64,000 bases of DNA. Origin: an uncultured Barnesiella sp. Lineage in GTDB: Bacteria; Bacteroidota; Bacteroidia; Bacteroidales; Barnesiellaceae. This document shows positions 43,443 to 52,021 of the stretch, one piece after another. The stretch is taken from positions 1 through 64,000 of the forward strand of contig CALUFO010000009.1 of assembly GCA_944320015.1 (NCBI GenBank). Reading direction: 5' to 3'. Under the pieces are notes generated by a model, which did not search any database, was not told where the DNA came from, and saw nothing but the letters and a program-made list of their open reading frames with translations. The stretch's first letter is position 1. The number at the start of each line of letters is the position of its first letter. A program made the position numbers and the translations under genes.

Positions 43443-45578
43443 ATGAAAACCCTACTTATCCCGCTCGCTACGGCTACAATAGCGATAACCCTATTTTCAA
43501 GTTGCGACAACATTATGAAAATAAAACATTTACCCTATCCCGAAACCGAGCGTGGCGACGTGGTGGACAACTATTTCGGAACCGAAGTCGCCGACCCCTA
43601 TCGCTGGCTCGAAGACGATAACTCCGAAGCTACAGCCGCATGGGTAAAAGCCGAAAACGAGGTTACGTTTGACTACCTGTCGAAGATACCGTTCCGCGAC
43701 GCCATCAAAGAACGGTTGACCGAGTTGTGGGACTACCCCAAAGAAAGCGCTCCCACCAAAAAGGGCGATTGGCTCTACTTCTCACGCAACGACGGCTTGC
43801 AAAACCAATCGGTAATCTACCGCCGCGCAACCCCCGAATCCAAAGCCGAAGTGTTTCTCGACCCCAACCAACTGTCGAACGATGGAACGGTAGCATTGGC
43901 AGCCACCTCGTTTTCGAAAGACGGGAAATACTTCGCATACGCCACTGCGGCATCGGGTTCGGACTGGGTCGAAATACACGTCATGGAAACCGATGGTAAA
44001 CGACAGCTCGACGACTGCGTCAAATGGGTTAAATTCTCGGGGGCGACATGGGCGCCCGATGGCAAAGGATTTTATTACAGTGGGTATGACGCTCCTAAAA
44101 AAGGAGTGTACTCAGCTAAAAACGAATACCAGAAAGTATATTACCACAAAATAGGCACACCCCAAAGCGCCGACCGGCTCATATACTCCGACCCGGAACA
44201 CCCGCTACGCTATTTTTCCGGATGGGAAAGCGACGACAGTCGCTGGATATTTATCCTTTCGTCGGAGGGAACATCGGGCTGCGAAATACTCTACAAACGC
44301 CGTAACGCCCCGAAATTCGACGTCCTGCTCGAAGGGTTCGAACACGACTACCGCATTGTCGATTGCGAGAACGACCAACTCTACATCATGTCAAACGAGG
44401 ACGCCGAGAACTACCATCTCATCAAAATCGATCTCAATAACCCGTCGAAACGAGAAATCGTCATCGCCGAAAAAGAAAACTTGCTTGAAAATGTAAGCTC
44501 GGCAGGCGGCTGCCTGACGGCAATCTATCTCGAAGACGCCCAAAACAAGGTCTACCAATATACCATGGACGGCACGTTCATGCGCGAAATCGCATTGCCC
44601 GGTATAGGTACAGTCAGCGGCTTCGAAGGCGAAAAAGAGGATACCGAGCTTTACTATTCGATTTCGACCTTCACGGCACCGACAACAGTCTATTCGTTCG
44701 ATGTCAAAAGCGGCGAATCGGAACTCTACCTGCGCCCCGAAGTGGCGTTCAATCCCGACGACTTCACGACCGAACAAATATTCTTCACCAGCAAGGACGG
44801 GACTCGTGTGCCTATGTTCGTATCTTACAAAAAAGGACTGAAACTCAACGGAAAAAATCCCTGCTACCTCTATGGGTACGGAGGTTTCCAAATAAATCTC
44901 ACACCGTCGTTCAGCCCCTCCTCGATCATGTTTATGGAACAAGGTGGTGTATATGTATTCGTCACCCTGCGCGGGGGACTCGAATACGGCGAAAAATGGC
45001 ATAAAGCCGGTATGCTCGAAAACAAACAAAACGTATTCGACGACTTTATCTCGGCCGCCGAATACCTTATCGAAAACAAATACACCTCGTCGAAGAAACT
45101 CGCCATTGCCGGCGGCTCCAACGGAGGATTGTTGGTAGGCGCTTGCGAAGTGCAGCGCCCCGACCTTTATGCGGTGTGCCTGCCCAGTGTAGGAGTAATG
45201 GATATGCTTCGATACCACAAATTCACCATCGGCTGGGGGTGGGTCGTAGAATACGGGTCGAGCGACAACGAGGAGCAATTTGAGTATATCTACAAATACT
45301 CCCCGCTACACAACATCAAAAAAGGCGTGAAATATCCCGCCACTCTCGTCACGACCGCCGACCACGACGACCGGGTGGTTCCGGCTCATTCGTTCAAGTT
45401 TGCGGCTCAAATGCAATATGCCCAAGCCGGAGACGCCCCGATACTTATACGCATCGAGACCAATGCCGGACACGGCGCCGGCAAACCGACCTCGAAACGT
45501 ATCGAGGAGGCCGCCGATTGCTTTGCCTTCCTTTTCCAAAACACCCACACACCCTACGTCCCCATAGACAAAAAATAG
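43443..45578 (+). CDS. Prolyl oligopeptidase (S9A), probably exported
   Basis: 711 residues. A short signal, probably lipoprotein type (LFSSC near residue 21), then the N-terminal cap helix DPYRWLEDD, a seven-bladed propeller (about 90-430) and the alpha/beta-hydrolase domain. The nucleophile is Ser559 in GGSNGGLL. The catalytic Asp lies in DHDDRVVPAHS, and the His in NAGHGAGKP. It cleaves short peptides after proline, most likely in the periplasm, for peptide use. It lies 23 bases after nadB, so co-transcription is possible, with a terminator after it. Confidence 0.93.
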   Translation: MKTLLIPLATATIAITLFSSCDNIMKIKHLPYPETERGDVVDNYFGTEVADPYRWLEDDNSEATAAWVKAENEVTFDYLSKIPFRDAIKERLTELWDYPKESAPTKKGDWLYFSRNDGLQNQSVIYRRATPESKAEVFLDPNQLSNDGTVALAATSFSKDGKYFAYATAASGSDWVEIHVMETDGKRQLDDCVKWVKFSGATWAPDGKGFYYSGYDAPKKGVYSAKNEYQKVYYHKIGTPQSADRLIYSDPEHPLRYFSGWESDDSRWIFILSSEGTSGCEILYKRRNAPKFDVLLEGFEHDYRIVDCENDQLYIMSNEDAENYHLIKIDLNNPSKREIVIAEKENLLENVSSAGGCLTAIYLEDAQNKVYQYTMDGTFMREIALPGIGTVSGFEGEKEDTELYYSISTFTAPTTVYSFDVKSGESELYLRPEVAFNPDDFTTEQIFFTSKDGTRVPMFVSYKKGLKLNGKNPCYLYGYGGFQINLTPSFSPSSIMFMEQGGVYVFVTLRGGLEYGEKWHKAGMLENKQNVFDDFISAAEYLIENKYTSSKKLAIAGGSNGGLLVGACEVQRPDLYAVCLPSVGVMDMLRYHKFTIGWGWVVEYGSSDNEEQFEYIYKYSPLHNIKKGVKYPATLVTTADHDDRVVPAHSFKFAAQMQYAQAGDAPILIRIETNAGHGAGKPTSKRIEEAADCFAFLFQNTHTPYVPIDKK

Positions 45579-45613
45579 TCGCGACACATCGATATACATA
45601 GATAGATTCCTTG

Positions 45614-45646
45614 AAAAAGAGTTCGGTTCGTATCGGACTCTTTTTC
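45614..45646 (+). terminator. Terminator of the prolyl oligopeptidase transcript
   Basis: AAAAAGAGT (45614-45622) pairs with ACTCTTTTT (45637-45645). The stem is extended by a T-G pair and two more pairs inside and ends in a T-run. Confidence 0.8.
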
Positions 45647-45766
45647 TTTTCTCCTCCCTTTTATAAAATTCTTGGTGATTTTATTGAACCAATCCCGTCA
45701 CAAATTGTTTCTACTGTACAAAGGCAACGGTGAAAACAAAACTATCTATCTTTTCATACGACCATG

Positions 45767-45808
45767 CCCGCAGTAGACATAAGTCTTGTCTGCCGCGGGT
45801 ATTTTTTT
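45767..45808 (+). terminator. Second plus-strand terminator with no gene before it
   Basis: CCCGCAGTAGACA (45767-45779) pairs with TGTCTGCCGCGGG (45787-45799) with one mismatch and one G-T pair, then T-A-T7. It lies 120 bases after a first good terminator, and no reading frame precedes it. It may end a small RNA or back up read-through. Confidence 0.6.
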
Positions 45809-45831
45809 GGACGCTCTTTTCGCCCAATAGA

Positions 45832-47118
45832 TTATATCGCCTTCATGGCCGAGCGGGAGAGCAATTTGTGGCCGATGCGGCAATAAAGGCATTTGTGCGC
45901 TTGGCAATATTCGTTGTTCAATTGTATGACAGCTTGACTTTCCATCGCATTCGTCACCCCGATTCCCATGTCGGAAAAACGTCGCACAATCGAATTTTTC
46001 TCCGGACGAAGCGATTCGAGCAGCGAGAAAGCCCGGTCGGTCATCGACTCGTCCCCGACATGCACACCATAGGCATACAACAATGGAGCCACCGCATTGA
46101 TCAAGAGTATATCCACCGCCGACGCACCCAAAACGACTTTCGACTCGGGCGACACATGGCCAAACAAATAGTGCGTACTCCAATACCCCGAAAGCTCTAC
46201 CTTGAACAACTGTCGCAAAGCCTCCTCGCCATCGGCTTCGCAAATTCGGGAAAACAAATCGAATCCCCGGTGAATATATTGTGCCATCATGGCCAGCCGC
46301 CTGTGCGGGAAATTGGCCGGCCGCAGCCGGAAGAACTTCCAACTCTCCCGATTCAACGGGGTCAACCCGAACTTATTCCTCAAAAAAGCATATTCGCTGA
46401 CCAATCGGGCATAATAGTCGTCTCCGGCATATTCCCCCTCGGTCAACAAACCCGCCTGTCCAAACAAAAACGCCTCGACCTGTGACAACGAATCGGCGTG
46501 CTTCTGCATGAACAGCAACGGCAGGCTGCGTGCCAACCGCTCAAAAGCATCGCCATTGATTCCAAAGCCCAAACTGCGAGAAACGGCAATATAACAAACC
46601 TCCTCCCAACTACCCTTGTACAGCGACAACCAGTCGTGCAGCCGTTGCGACTTTGCCTGCAACCGTTCGACGGCAAGCGACGAAATCCAATCGGACAAGA
46701 AAATAGGGTCAAACTCGCCTATATAACGGGCGCAAGATTGTGCCGAAGAATGGGAGACCAACGCCTCATAATCGTCGCGAAATGTCGGCGAACACGACAA
46801 AACCAACGTAGGAATCTCTTCCCCATTGGTCCTATGTACTACCGTATCGGCTACCTCCACAACATGCAATATCACCGAATCATATGCCGAATCGAGATGA
46901 TGATTATGCCGGCGCCAATCCGAAGCCCGCCGGTGAATTTCCACATTTCCCGCCCATACACAACCATCGACCGCAATTTTCGCATTGAAAAAATCGGGGC
47001 CCGAATCGGTATTCAACCGCCCGACATCGATTATCCGCAACTTACGCCCGTCTACGGTCGTCAACCCCGCATGGTCGAACAATCGATGTTGCCACACATA
47101 TTGCATGAGTTTTTCCAT
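45832..47118 (-). CDS. DUF2851 family protein
   Basis: 428 residues, soluble, of a Bacteroidetes-specific family of unknown function. Recognised by the N-terminal YVWQHRLFD and the block SGPDFFNAKIAVDGCVWAGNVEIH, HHxHL-like HNHHLDSAYDSVILHVV, LNRESWKFFRLRPANFPHRRL, and a C-terminal cysteine/histidine cluster EYCQAHKCLYCRIGHKLL that could bind a metal. No signal peptide. Single gene on the minus strand, divergent from dapB. The actual role is not known. Confidence 0.85.
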   Translation of the reverse strand: MEKLMQYVWQHRLFDHAGLTTVDGRKLRIIDVGRLNTDSGPDFFNAKIAVDGCVWAGNVEIHRRASDWRRHNHHLDSAYDSVILHVVEVADTVVHRTNGEEIPTLVLSCSPTFRDDYEALVSHSSAQSCARYIGEFDPIFLSDWISSLAVERLQAKSQRLHDWLSLYKGSWEEVCYIAVSRSLGFGINGDAFERLARSLPLLFMQKHADSLSQVEAFLFGQAGLLTEGEYAGDDYYARLVSEYAFLRNKFGLTPLNRESWKFFRLRPANFPHRRLAMMAQYIHRGFDLFSRICEADGEEALRQLFKVELSGYWSTHYLFGHVSPESKVVLGASAVDILLINAVAPLLYAYGVHVGDESMTDRAFSLLESLRPEKNSIVRRFSDMGIGVTNAMESQAVIQLNNEYCQAHKCLYCRIGHKLLSRSAMKAI

Positions 47119-47156
47119 AAAAAATGTTTCTATTCAAAGAATTTCTCGATTTTCAC

Positions 47157-47164
47157 TATCTTTG
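47157..47164 (+). promoter_or_regulatory. -7 box heading the dapB leader
   Basis: TATCTTTG with no clear TTTG at -33. It stands 9 bases before a tRNA-Ser-like remnant and 160 bases before the dapB start, and is the only good -7 box in this gap. Confidence 0.55.
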
Positions 47165-47173
47165 CATTAGATA

Positions 47174-47225
47174 GGAGAGGTTGGCCGAGCCAAACTCGAA
47201 ATCATCGTTCCCGCTTGCCTCTGCA
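47174..47225 (+). pseudogene. Possible remnant of a tRNA-Ser gene
   Basis: GGAGAGG then TTGGCCGAG looks like the acceptor strand and D-arm of a class II tRNA-Ser. CCTCTGC at 47218-47224 could be the other acceptor strand (6 of 7 pairs) and is followed by A. The anticodon arm and the variable arm are missing, leaving only 52 bases. The -7 box is where a tRNA promoter would be. A chance match is possible. Confidence 0.35.
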
Positions 47226-47243
47226 CCCGCCTTTCGCTATCTG

Positions 47244-47264
47244 GGTATTTGCATACCTGCAAAT
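47244..47264 (+). promoter_or_regulatory. Two mutually exclusive hairpins in the dapB leader
   Basis: GGTAT-TTGC-ATACC (47244-47257) and ATTTGCA-TACC-TGCAAAT (47247-47264) share bases, so only one can form at a time. They lie about 60-80 bases before the dapB start. This may be a simple RNA switch or just chance. No lysine-riboswitch core was recognised. Confidence 0.35.
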
Positions 47265-47324
47265 TAAACCAACCTTATTGAATAAACCGGTATAAACCGA
47301 GATGTTTTGTAACAGAATTTCGAT

Positions 47325-48044
47325 ATGAAAATAGCACTCATCGGATATGGGAAAATGGGACACGCTATCGAAGAAGCCGCATTGTCCCGTGGGCACGAGA
47401 TTGTCTGCCGTATAGATAAAGACAATCAAGAAGACTTTGACTCGCAAGCGTTCAAAAGCGCCGATGTCGCCATCGAATTTACCGCTCCGTCGGTCGCCAT
47501 AGGCAACTATCGGAAAGCCTTCGCGGCCGGGATACCGGTCGTGTCGGGCACAACCGGCTGGCTCGAGCATCTGCCCGAAGTGCAAGAAGCCTGTGAGAAG
47601 GGACAGACATTTTTTTATGCCTCCAATTTCAGTCTGGGAGTCAATATCTTCTTTGCCGTCAACAAATATTTGGCCGCAATCATGAACCACTTCCCTCAAT
47701 ACACCGTGGGACTCGAAGAGATTCACCACGTCCATAAGCTCGACCACCCCAGCGGCACAGCCATCACACTCGCCGAGGATATTATCGCACAGCTCGACTC
47801 GAAAGAGTCGTGGACCGAAAAATTGCCGGCTCCCGACAACAGTATACCGGTCGTCGCCCGTCGCGAAGGCGAAGTTCCCGGCACACACACCGTCACCTAC
47901 GACAGCCCGGTCGACACGATTCGCATTACCCACGAAGCCAAAAGCCGCAAAGGGTTTGCCCTCGGAGCCGTCATCGCCGCCGAATTTACTGTCGGGAAAA
48001 AAGGATTCCTCACCATGCAAGACCTATTTTCATTCCTCAAATAA
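47325..48044 (+). CDS. dapB: 4-hydroxy-tetrahydrodipicolinate reductase
   Basis: Cytosolic NAD(P)H enzyme of the diaminopimelate/lysine pathway. 239 residues, on the short side but usual in Bacteroidetes. Nucleotide-binding GYGKMG is at residues 8-13. The middle has TGTTGW-like SGTTGWLEHL, and the signature EIHHVHKLDHPSGTA carries the catalytic His and Lys. First gene of an operon with two signal-peptidase genes and wbqC (gaps 12 and 1 bases, then overlap). Confidence 0.95.
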   Translation: MKIALIGYGKMGHAIEEAALSRGHEIVCRIDKDNQEDFDSQAFKSADVAIEFTAPSVAIGNYRKAFAAGIPVVSGTTGWLEHLPEVQEACEKGQTFFYASNFSLGVNIFFAVNKYLAAIMNHFPQYTVGLEEIHHVHKLDHPSGTAITLAEDIIAQLDSKESWTEKLPAPDNSIPVVARREGEVPGTHTVTYDSPVDTIRITHEAKSRKGFALGAVIAAEFTVGKKGFLTMQDLFSFLK

Positions 48045-48056
48045 CATACTACCGCC

Positions 48057-49505
48057 ATGAATCAAACGACACCTTCGAAATATAGCCTCACCGAACGGCT
48101 GAAACAAGTAAAAAAGACCCGCTGGATACGCTTCTCAATCGTGGCTCTGCTCTATATCGGCTGGACCATTTGGCTCAACAATTATTATGTATTGTTCGGG
48201 CTGCTACTCCTCATCGACATTTACCTCACCCAATACATTCCGTGGGGGTGGTGGAAAAAGAGCAAAAACGCTGTCGTGCGAGTCGTCATGGAATGGGTCG
48301 ACGCCATCGTCTACGCATTGGTGTTGGTCTATTTTATCTTTGCCTTTATTTTCCAGAACTACCAAATCCCCTCCTCGTCACTCGAAAAATCGATGCTGGT
48401 GGGCGATTTTCTGCTGGTCAGTAAAATGAGCTACGGCCCCCGTGTCCCCAACACCCCGCTGCACTTCCCGCTCGCCCAGCACACACTGCCTATTCTCAAC
48501 ACAAAATCCTATATCGAATGGCCGCAATGGGACTACCACCGCCTCAAAGGATTCGGGACAGTACAACGCAACGACATTGTCGTGTTTAACTTCCCGGCAG
48601 GCGACACCGTAGCCGTGAAACAACCCAATCCCGACTATTACACCCTCTGCTTCATGGAAGGGAGAGAGGCTGTAAACCGCAATAAAGCCCTCTATGGCGA
48701 TATTATTTATCGGCCTGTCGACCGTCGCGAAAACTATGTGAAACGTTGCGTGGGACTGCCGGGCGACACATTCAAAATCGTCGACAATGATATTTACATC
48801 GACGGCGTGAAACAACCTCGTCCCAAAAACATGCAATTGAACTACTTGGTGAAAACCAGCGGGCGATTCCTCACCAATGCCGATTTCGAAAAGTGGGGCA
48901 TCAGTGTCGACGACAGGATTCCCATCGATGTATCCAACGCCATGGCACGCATAAATCTCGCAAACTGGGGTGTCACCCCCAACCCCGACGGCTCCATGAA
49001 CCCCGTCTATGAACTGCCCTTGACACAGGCCATGATCGACATGATGAAAAAAGACTCCTCCATCGAACAAATCGTAGGAGAACCCGGGTTCCTCGGCGGG
49101 CAAACCTACCCACTCGTCCGCTCAAACACTTGGACCCGCTCCGATTACGGCCCGGTGTGGATTCCCAAGAAAGGGGCTACACTCAAACTTACCCTCGAAA
49201 ATCTGCCCATTTACGAGCGGCCTATCCGAAACTACGAACACAACGACCTGCAAGTCAAAAACGGCAAAATCTATATCAATGGAGAAGAAACCGATTCCTA
49301 CACCTTCAAAATGGATTATTACATGATGTTGGGCGACAATCGTGACAAATCGGCCGACTCGCGCTACTGGGGATTTGTTCCCGAGGATCATATCGTAGGC
49401 AAACCCATGTTTGTATTCCTTTCGCTCGACAAGGATAAAGGCCTCTTCGACGGGAAGATACGCTTCAATCGCATGTTCCGTTCGGTAAACAGTCTTGTAA
49501 ACTGA
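48057..49505 (+). CDS. lepB: Signal peptidase I (active copy)
   Basis: Inner-membrane serine protease (S26A) that removes signal peptides from exported proteins. 482 residues, large because of inserts usual in Bacteroidetes. Three N-terminal hydrophobic segments (about 24-40, 43-60 and 80-100) are followed by box B IPSSSLEKS with the nucleophile Ser108. Box D VKRCVGLPGD has the general-base Lys229, and box E is GDNRDKSADSR. All catalytic parts are there. It is one base before a paralogue without them. Confidence 0.94.
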   Translation: MNQTTPSKYSLTERLKQVKKTRWIRFSIVALLYIGWTIWLNNYYVLFGLLLLIDIYLTQYIPWGWWKKSKNAVVRVVMEWVDAIVYALVLVYFIFAFIFQNYQIPSSSLEKSMLVGDFLLVSKMSYGPRVPNTPLHFPLAQHTLPILNTKSYIEWPQWDYHRLKGFGTVQRNDIVVFNFPAGDTVAVKQPNPDYYTLCFMEGREAVNRNKALYGDIIYRPVDRRENYVKRCVGLPGDTFKIVDNDIYIDGVKQPRPKNMQLNYLVKTSGRFLTNADFEKWGISVDDRIPIDVSNAMARINLANWGVTPNPDGSMNPVYELPLTQAMIDMMKKDSSIEQIVGEPGFLGGQTYPLVRSNTWTRSDYGPVWIPKKGATLKLTLENLPIYERPIRNYEHNDLQVKNGKIYINGEETDSYTFKMDYYMMLGDNRDKSADSRYWGFVPEDHIVGKPMFVFLSLDKDKGLFDGKIRFNRMFRSVNSLVN

Positions 49506-49506
49506 C

Positions 49507-50400
49507 ATGAAAAGAGAGACCATACGCACCATTTTTATCACGATAATCATCATTATCGCGAGCGTATGCCTCATTCGTTTTTTTGTCATAGAACCCTATC
49601 GGATCCCTCCCGGACAAATGGAAAACAGCTTACTGCCCGGCGACCGGCTGTGGGTCGACAAATGGTCATTTCGCTGGGGAAACCGAACCCCTCAGCACCG
49701 TGACATCGTGATATTCGAGCTCCCTCCTACCCTACAACCCCAATCGGGAAGTGCCGAAATCGCTATCGCACGCTGTATTGGGCTGCCTGGCGATACGGTC
49801 AAGAGCGCAGGTGGCCAACTTTTCATCAACCGAAAAGCGATTGCACAACCGCCCCTTATTCTCGAAGCCTATCTATCGCCCGACTCGATGAAAAGCCGGG
49901 TAGACAGAATCATGAGATTGCACCATTCTCTTTTTGTCGAACAAGGAAAAATCAACAACAACCGGTTGCTTTTTCTCTCTCGATACGACCACGAAAAAGT
50001 GCGCCGGGAACTCTCGGCCGATTCGCTGCTCTATCCGGTCTTTTTGAAACGAGACAACTACGAAATCATACTTCCTACACGAAACGAACCCATAGCAATC
50101 TCCCCTCGGAACGCCCAATTGCTCTATCATATCCTCTCCCGCTATGAAGGCCGAAATGTGACATACGAAAACGGGAAAATCTACGAAAACGGTCAGGCAT
50201 TGACTTCATGTCGACTCAAACAGAACTATTATTGGGTCGTAGGTGACAACCGGGCCGGCATGTCAGACTCGCGCACCTTCGGGGTACTCCCCCACTCCCT
50301 GCTTATCGGGAAAGGATTGTGGCTCGGCTACTCCCGCAATCCCGATAAACCTTTTTGGCAATCATTCCGCTTCGACCGTTTTTTCAAAACGCAATTATGA
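49507..50400 (+). CDS. Signal peptidase I paralogue lacking both catalytic residues
   Basis: 297 residues, S26 fold with one N-terminal membrane helix (about 8-28). Box B reads IPPGQMENSLLPGD, so the nucleophile Ser position is Gln37. Box D reads IARCIGLPGD, so the general-base Lys position is Ala88. Box E, GDNRAGMSDSR, is intact. The gene is open from start to stop, so it is not decayed. It probably works as a non-enzymatic partner or regulator of the active copy directly upstream, with which it must be co-translated (1-base gap). The stop overlaps the wbqC start. Confidence 0.88.
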   Translation: MKRETIRTIFITIIIIIASVCLIRFFVIEPYRIPPGQMENSLLPGDRLWVDKWSFRWGNRTPQHRDIVIFELPPTLQPQSGSAEIAIARCIGLPGDTVKSAGGQLFINRKAIAQPPLILEAYLSPDSMKSRVDRIMRLHHSLFVEQGKINNNRLLFLSRYDHEKVRRELSADSLLYPVFLKRDNYEIILPTRNEPIAISPRNAQLLYHILSRYEGRNVTYENGKIYENGQALTSCRLKQNYYWVVGDNRAGMSDSRTFGVLPHSLLIGKGLWLGYSRNPDKPFWQSFRFDRFFKTQL

Positions 50401-51023
50401 ACACCGTCTACCTATCGACTGCCTATTTCGCCCCGGTTTCCTACTATGCAGCTCTGCTCGCATACGACAAGGTAGTCATCGAGCAATGGTGCAACTACAC
50501 CAAACAAACCTACCGTAACCGCTGCCACATAGCCGGCGCCAACGGTATCTTGCCCCTGTCGGTTCCCGTGATCAAACCCGATACCCTCAAATGCCCCACT
50601 CGCGACATACGCATCTCGGATCACGGAGAGTGGCGGCACCTGCACTGGAACGCCATCGCATCGGCCTACGGTTCCTCCCCTTTCTTCGAATATTATCAAG
50701 ACGACATAAGGCCTTTTTTCGAAAAACACTATGAATATCTCTTCGACTTCAATGAAGAGATTCGCCACAAAATGTGTGAGCTGCTCGAAATCGAACCTCC
50801 TGTCGTTTACAGCCCACAATATGCGCACCCTCTGCCGGGAGAAACCGATTGGCGCGAAGCGATACACCCCAAGAAAAAAACAACGGAGACAGCTCCCTCG
50901 ATTCGGCTCAGACCATACTACCAAGTCTTTGCCGACAAATATGGCTTCCTGCCCGACCTGAGCATCATAGACCTCTTGATGAACATGGGACCCGAATCGA
51001 TTCTTATCCTCAAAGATTCATAA
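50397..51023 (+). CDS. WbqC-like family protein
   Basis: 208 residues, soluble. The WbqC family is found in LPS/O-antigen loci and amino-sugar glycan clusters; activity is not well known. Here LSTAYFAPVSYYAALLAYD, NRCHIAGANGILPLSVPV and WRHLHWNAIASAYGSSPFFEYY are the family blocks. The start codon at 50397 overlaps the upstream stop (ATGA); longer readings are rejected. Last gene of the dapB operon, followed by the cysE promoter. Confidence 0.86.
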   Translation: MNTVYLSTAYFAPVSYYAALLAYDKVVIEQWCNYTKQTYRNRCHIAGANGILPLSVPVIKPDTLKCPTRDIRISDHGEWRHLHWNAIASAYGSSPFFEYYQDDIRPFFEKHYEYLFDFNEEIRHKMCELLEIEPPVVYSPQYAHPLPGETDWREAIHPKKKTTETAPSIRLRPYYQVFADKYGFLPDLSIIDLLMNMGPESILILKDS

Positions 51024-51053
51024 GAAATAGCTCTTAAAGGCTTCATTATCGGC

Positions 51054-51070
51054 TATCTTTGTTATCTTTG
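51054..51070 (+). promoter_or_regulatory. Two tandem -7 boxes before cysE
   Basis: TATCTTTG occurs twice (51054-51061 and 51063-51070), one base apart. The ATG follows 25 bases after the second. No TTTG -33 box was seen. Confidence 0.55.
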
Positions 51071-51095
51071 CAAAATCAAACATTCATCATTACAC

Positions 51096-51998
51096 ATGAG
51101 CAGCTACAAATACGCCGAAACATTGAAAGAGACGGTAAAAAAACTATCGGACTTTCTTTCGCTTAAAGAGTTGCATCACCAACCCTGCAAAGGCGCGGTT
51201 CTCCCCTCCGAAAATCAACTCCACGAGTTTATCGCCCTCTGTCGCTCGCTCATATTCCCCGGCTTTTACGGCACTCCCGACATAAGCGATGAAAACCTCC
51301 TTTACCACACCGGTATCAACACCGAAAGGCTGTTCAATCTATTGGTGAACCAAATCTCGGCCGGGCTATTGTTCAACAAAGATACCGACAACACCCTCGA
51401 AGATTTGAACCGGCTGCGCGAACAGGCCGAACAAAAAGCGGTCGATTTCATATCGTATCTCCCCGAGATGCGCCGCATACTCTCTACCGATGTCACCGCT
51501 ATGTACAACGGCGACCCTGCCGCACAAAGCAAGGCCGAGGTCATACTGTGTTATCCCGCTATCCGCGCCGTTTGCAACTACCGTATCGCCCATAAACTTT
51601 TGGAGTTGGGTGTGCCTCTCATTCCTCGCATCATCACCGAAATGGCTCATTCCGAAACCGGAATAGACATACACCCGGGTGCCGTCATCGGCGAATATTT
51701 CGCCATAGATCACGGGACGGGTGTCGTCATTGGAGCCACCTCTATCATCGGTAATCGGGTGAAACTATACCAAGGCGTAACTCTGGGAGCCCGCAGTTTC
51801 CCGCTGGACGAAAACAGCAATCCCATCAAAGGCATAGCCCGTCACCCTATTATCGAGGACGATGTAATCATCTATTCCAACGCCACGATATTGGGTCGAA
51901 TCACCATCGGGAAAGGCGCTGTCATCGGCGGTAACATTTGGGTTACCGAAAATGTAGCCCCCGGGGAACGACTCGTACAAGCCAAAGCAAAACAATAA
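51096..51998 (+). CDS. cysE: Serine O-acetyltransferase
   Basis: Cytosolic enzyme that makes O-acetylserine for cysteine synthesis. 300 residues. An N-terminal helical domain (to about 170) leads to a left-handed beta helix of hexapeptide repeats, with GIDIHPGAVIGEYFAIDHGTG, TLGARSFP, and IYSNATILGRITIGKGAVIGG. The catalytic His lies in AIDHGTG. Own promoter with a double -7 box. The methyltransferase gene begins 23 bases later. Confidence 0.92.
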   Translation: MSSYKYAETLKETVKKLSDFLSLKELHHQPCKGAVLPSENQLHEFIALCRSLIFPGFYGTPDISDENLLYHTGINTERLFNLLVNQISAGLLFNKDTDNTLEDLNRLREQAEQKAVDFISYLPEMRRILSTDVTAMYNGDPAAQSKAEVILCYPAIRAVCNYRIAHKLLELGVPLIPRIITEMAHSETGIDIHPGAVIGEYFAIDHGTGVVIGATSIIGNRVKLYQGVTLGARSFPLDENSNPIKGIARHPIIEDDVIIYSNATILGRITIGKGAVIGGNIWVTENVAPGERLVQAKAKQ

Positions 51999-52021
51999 TA
52001 CACTACAATACATTACTCGTC

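Noticed and set aside
45730..46485. Plus-strand frame of 251 codons opposite DUF2851
   Set aside because: It begins in the non-coding gap, crosses an intrinsic terminator and has no recognisable domain.
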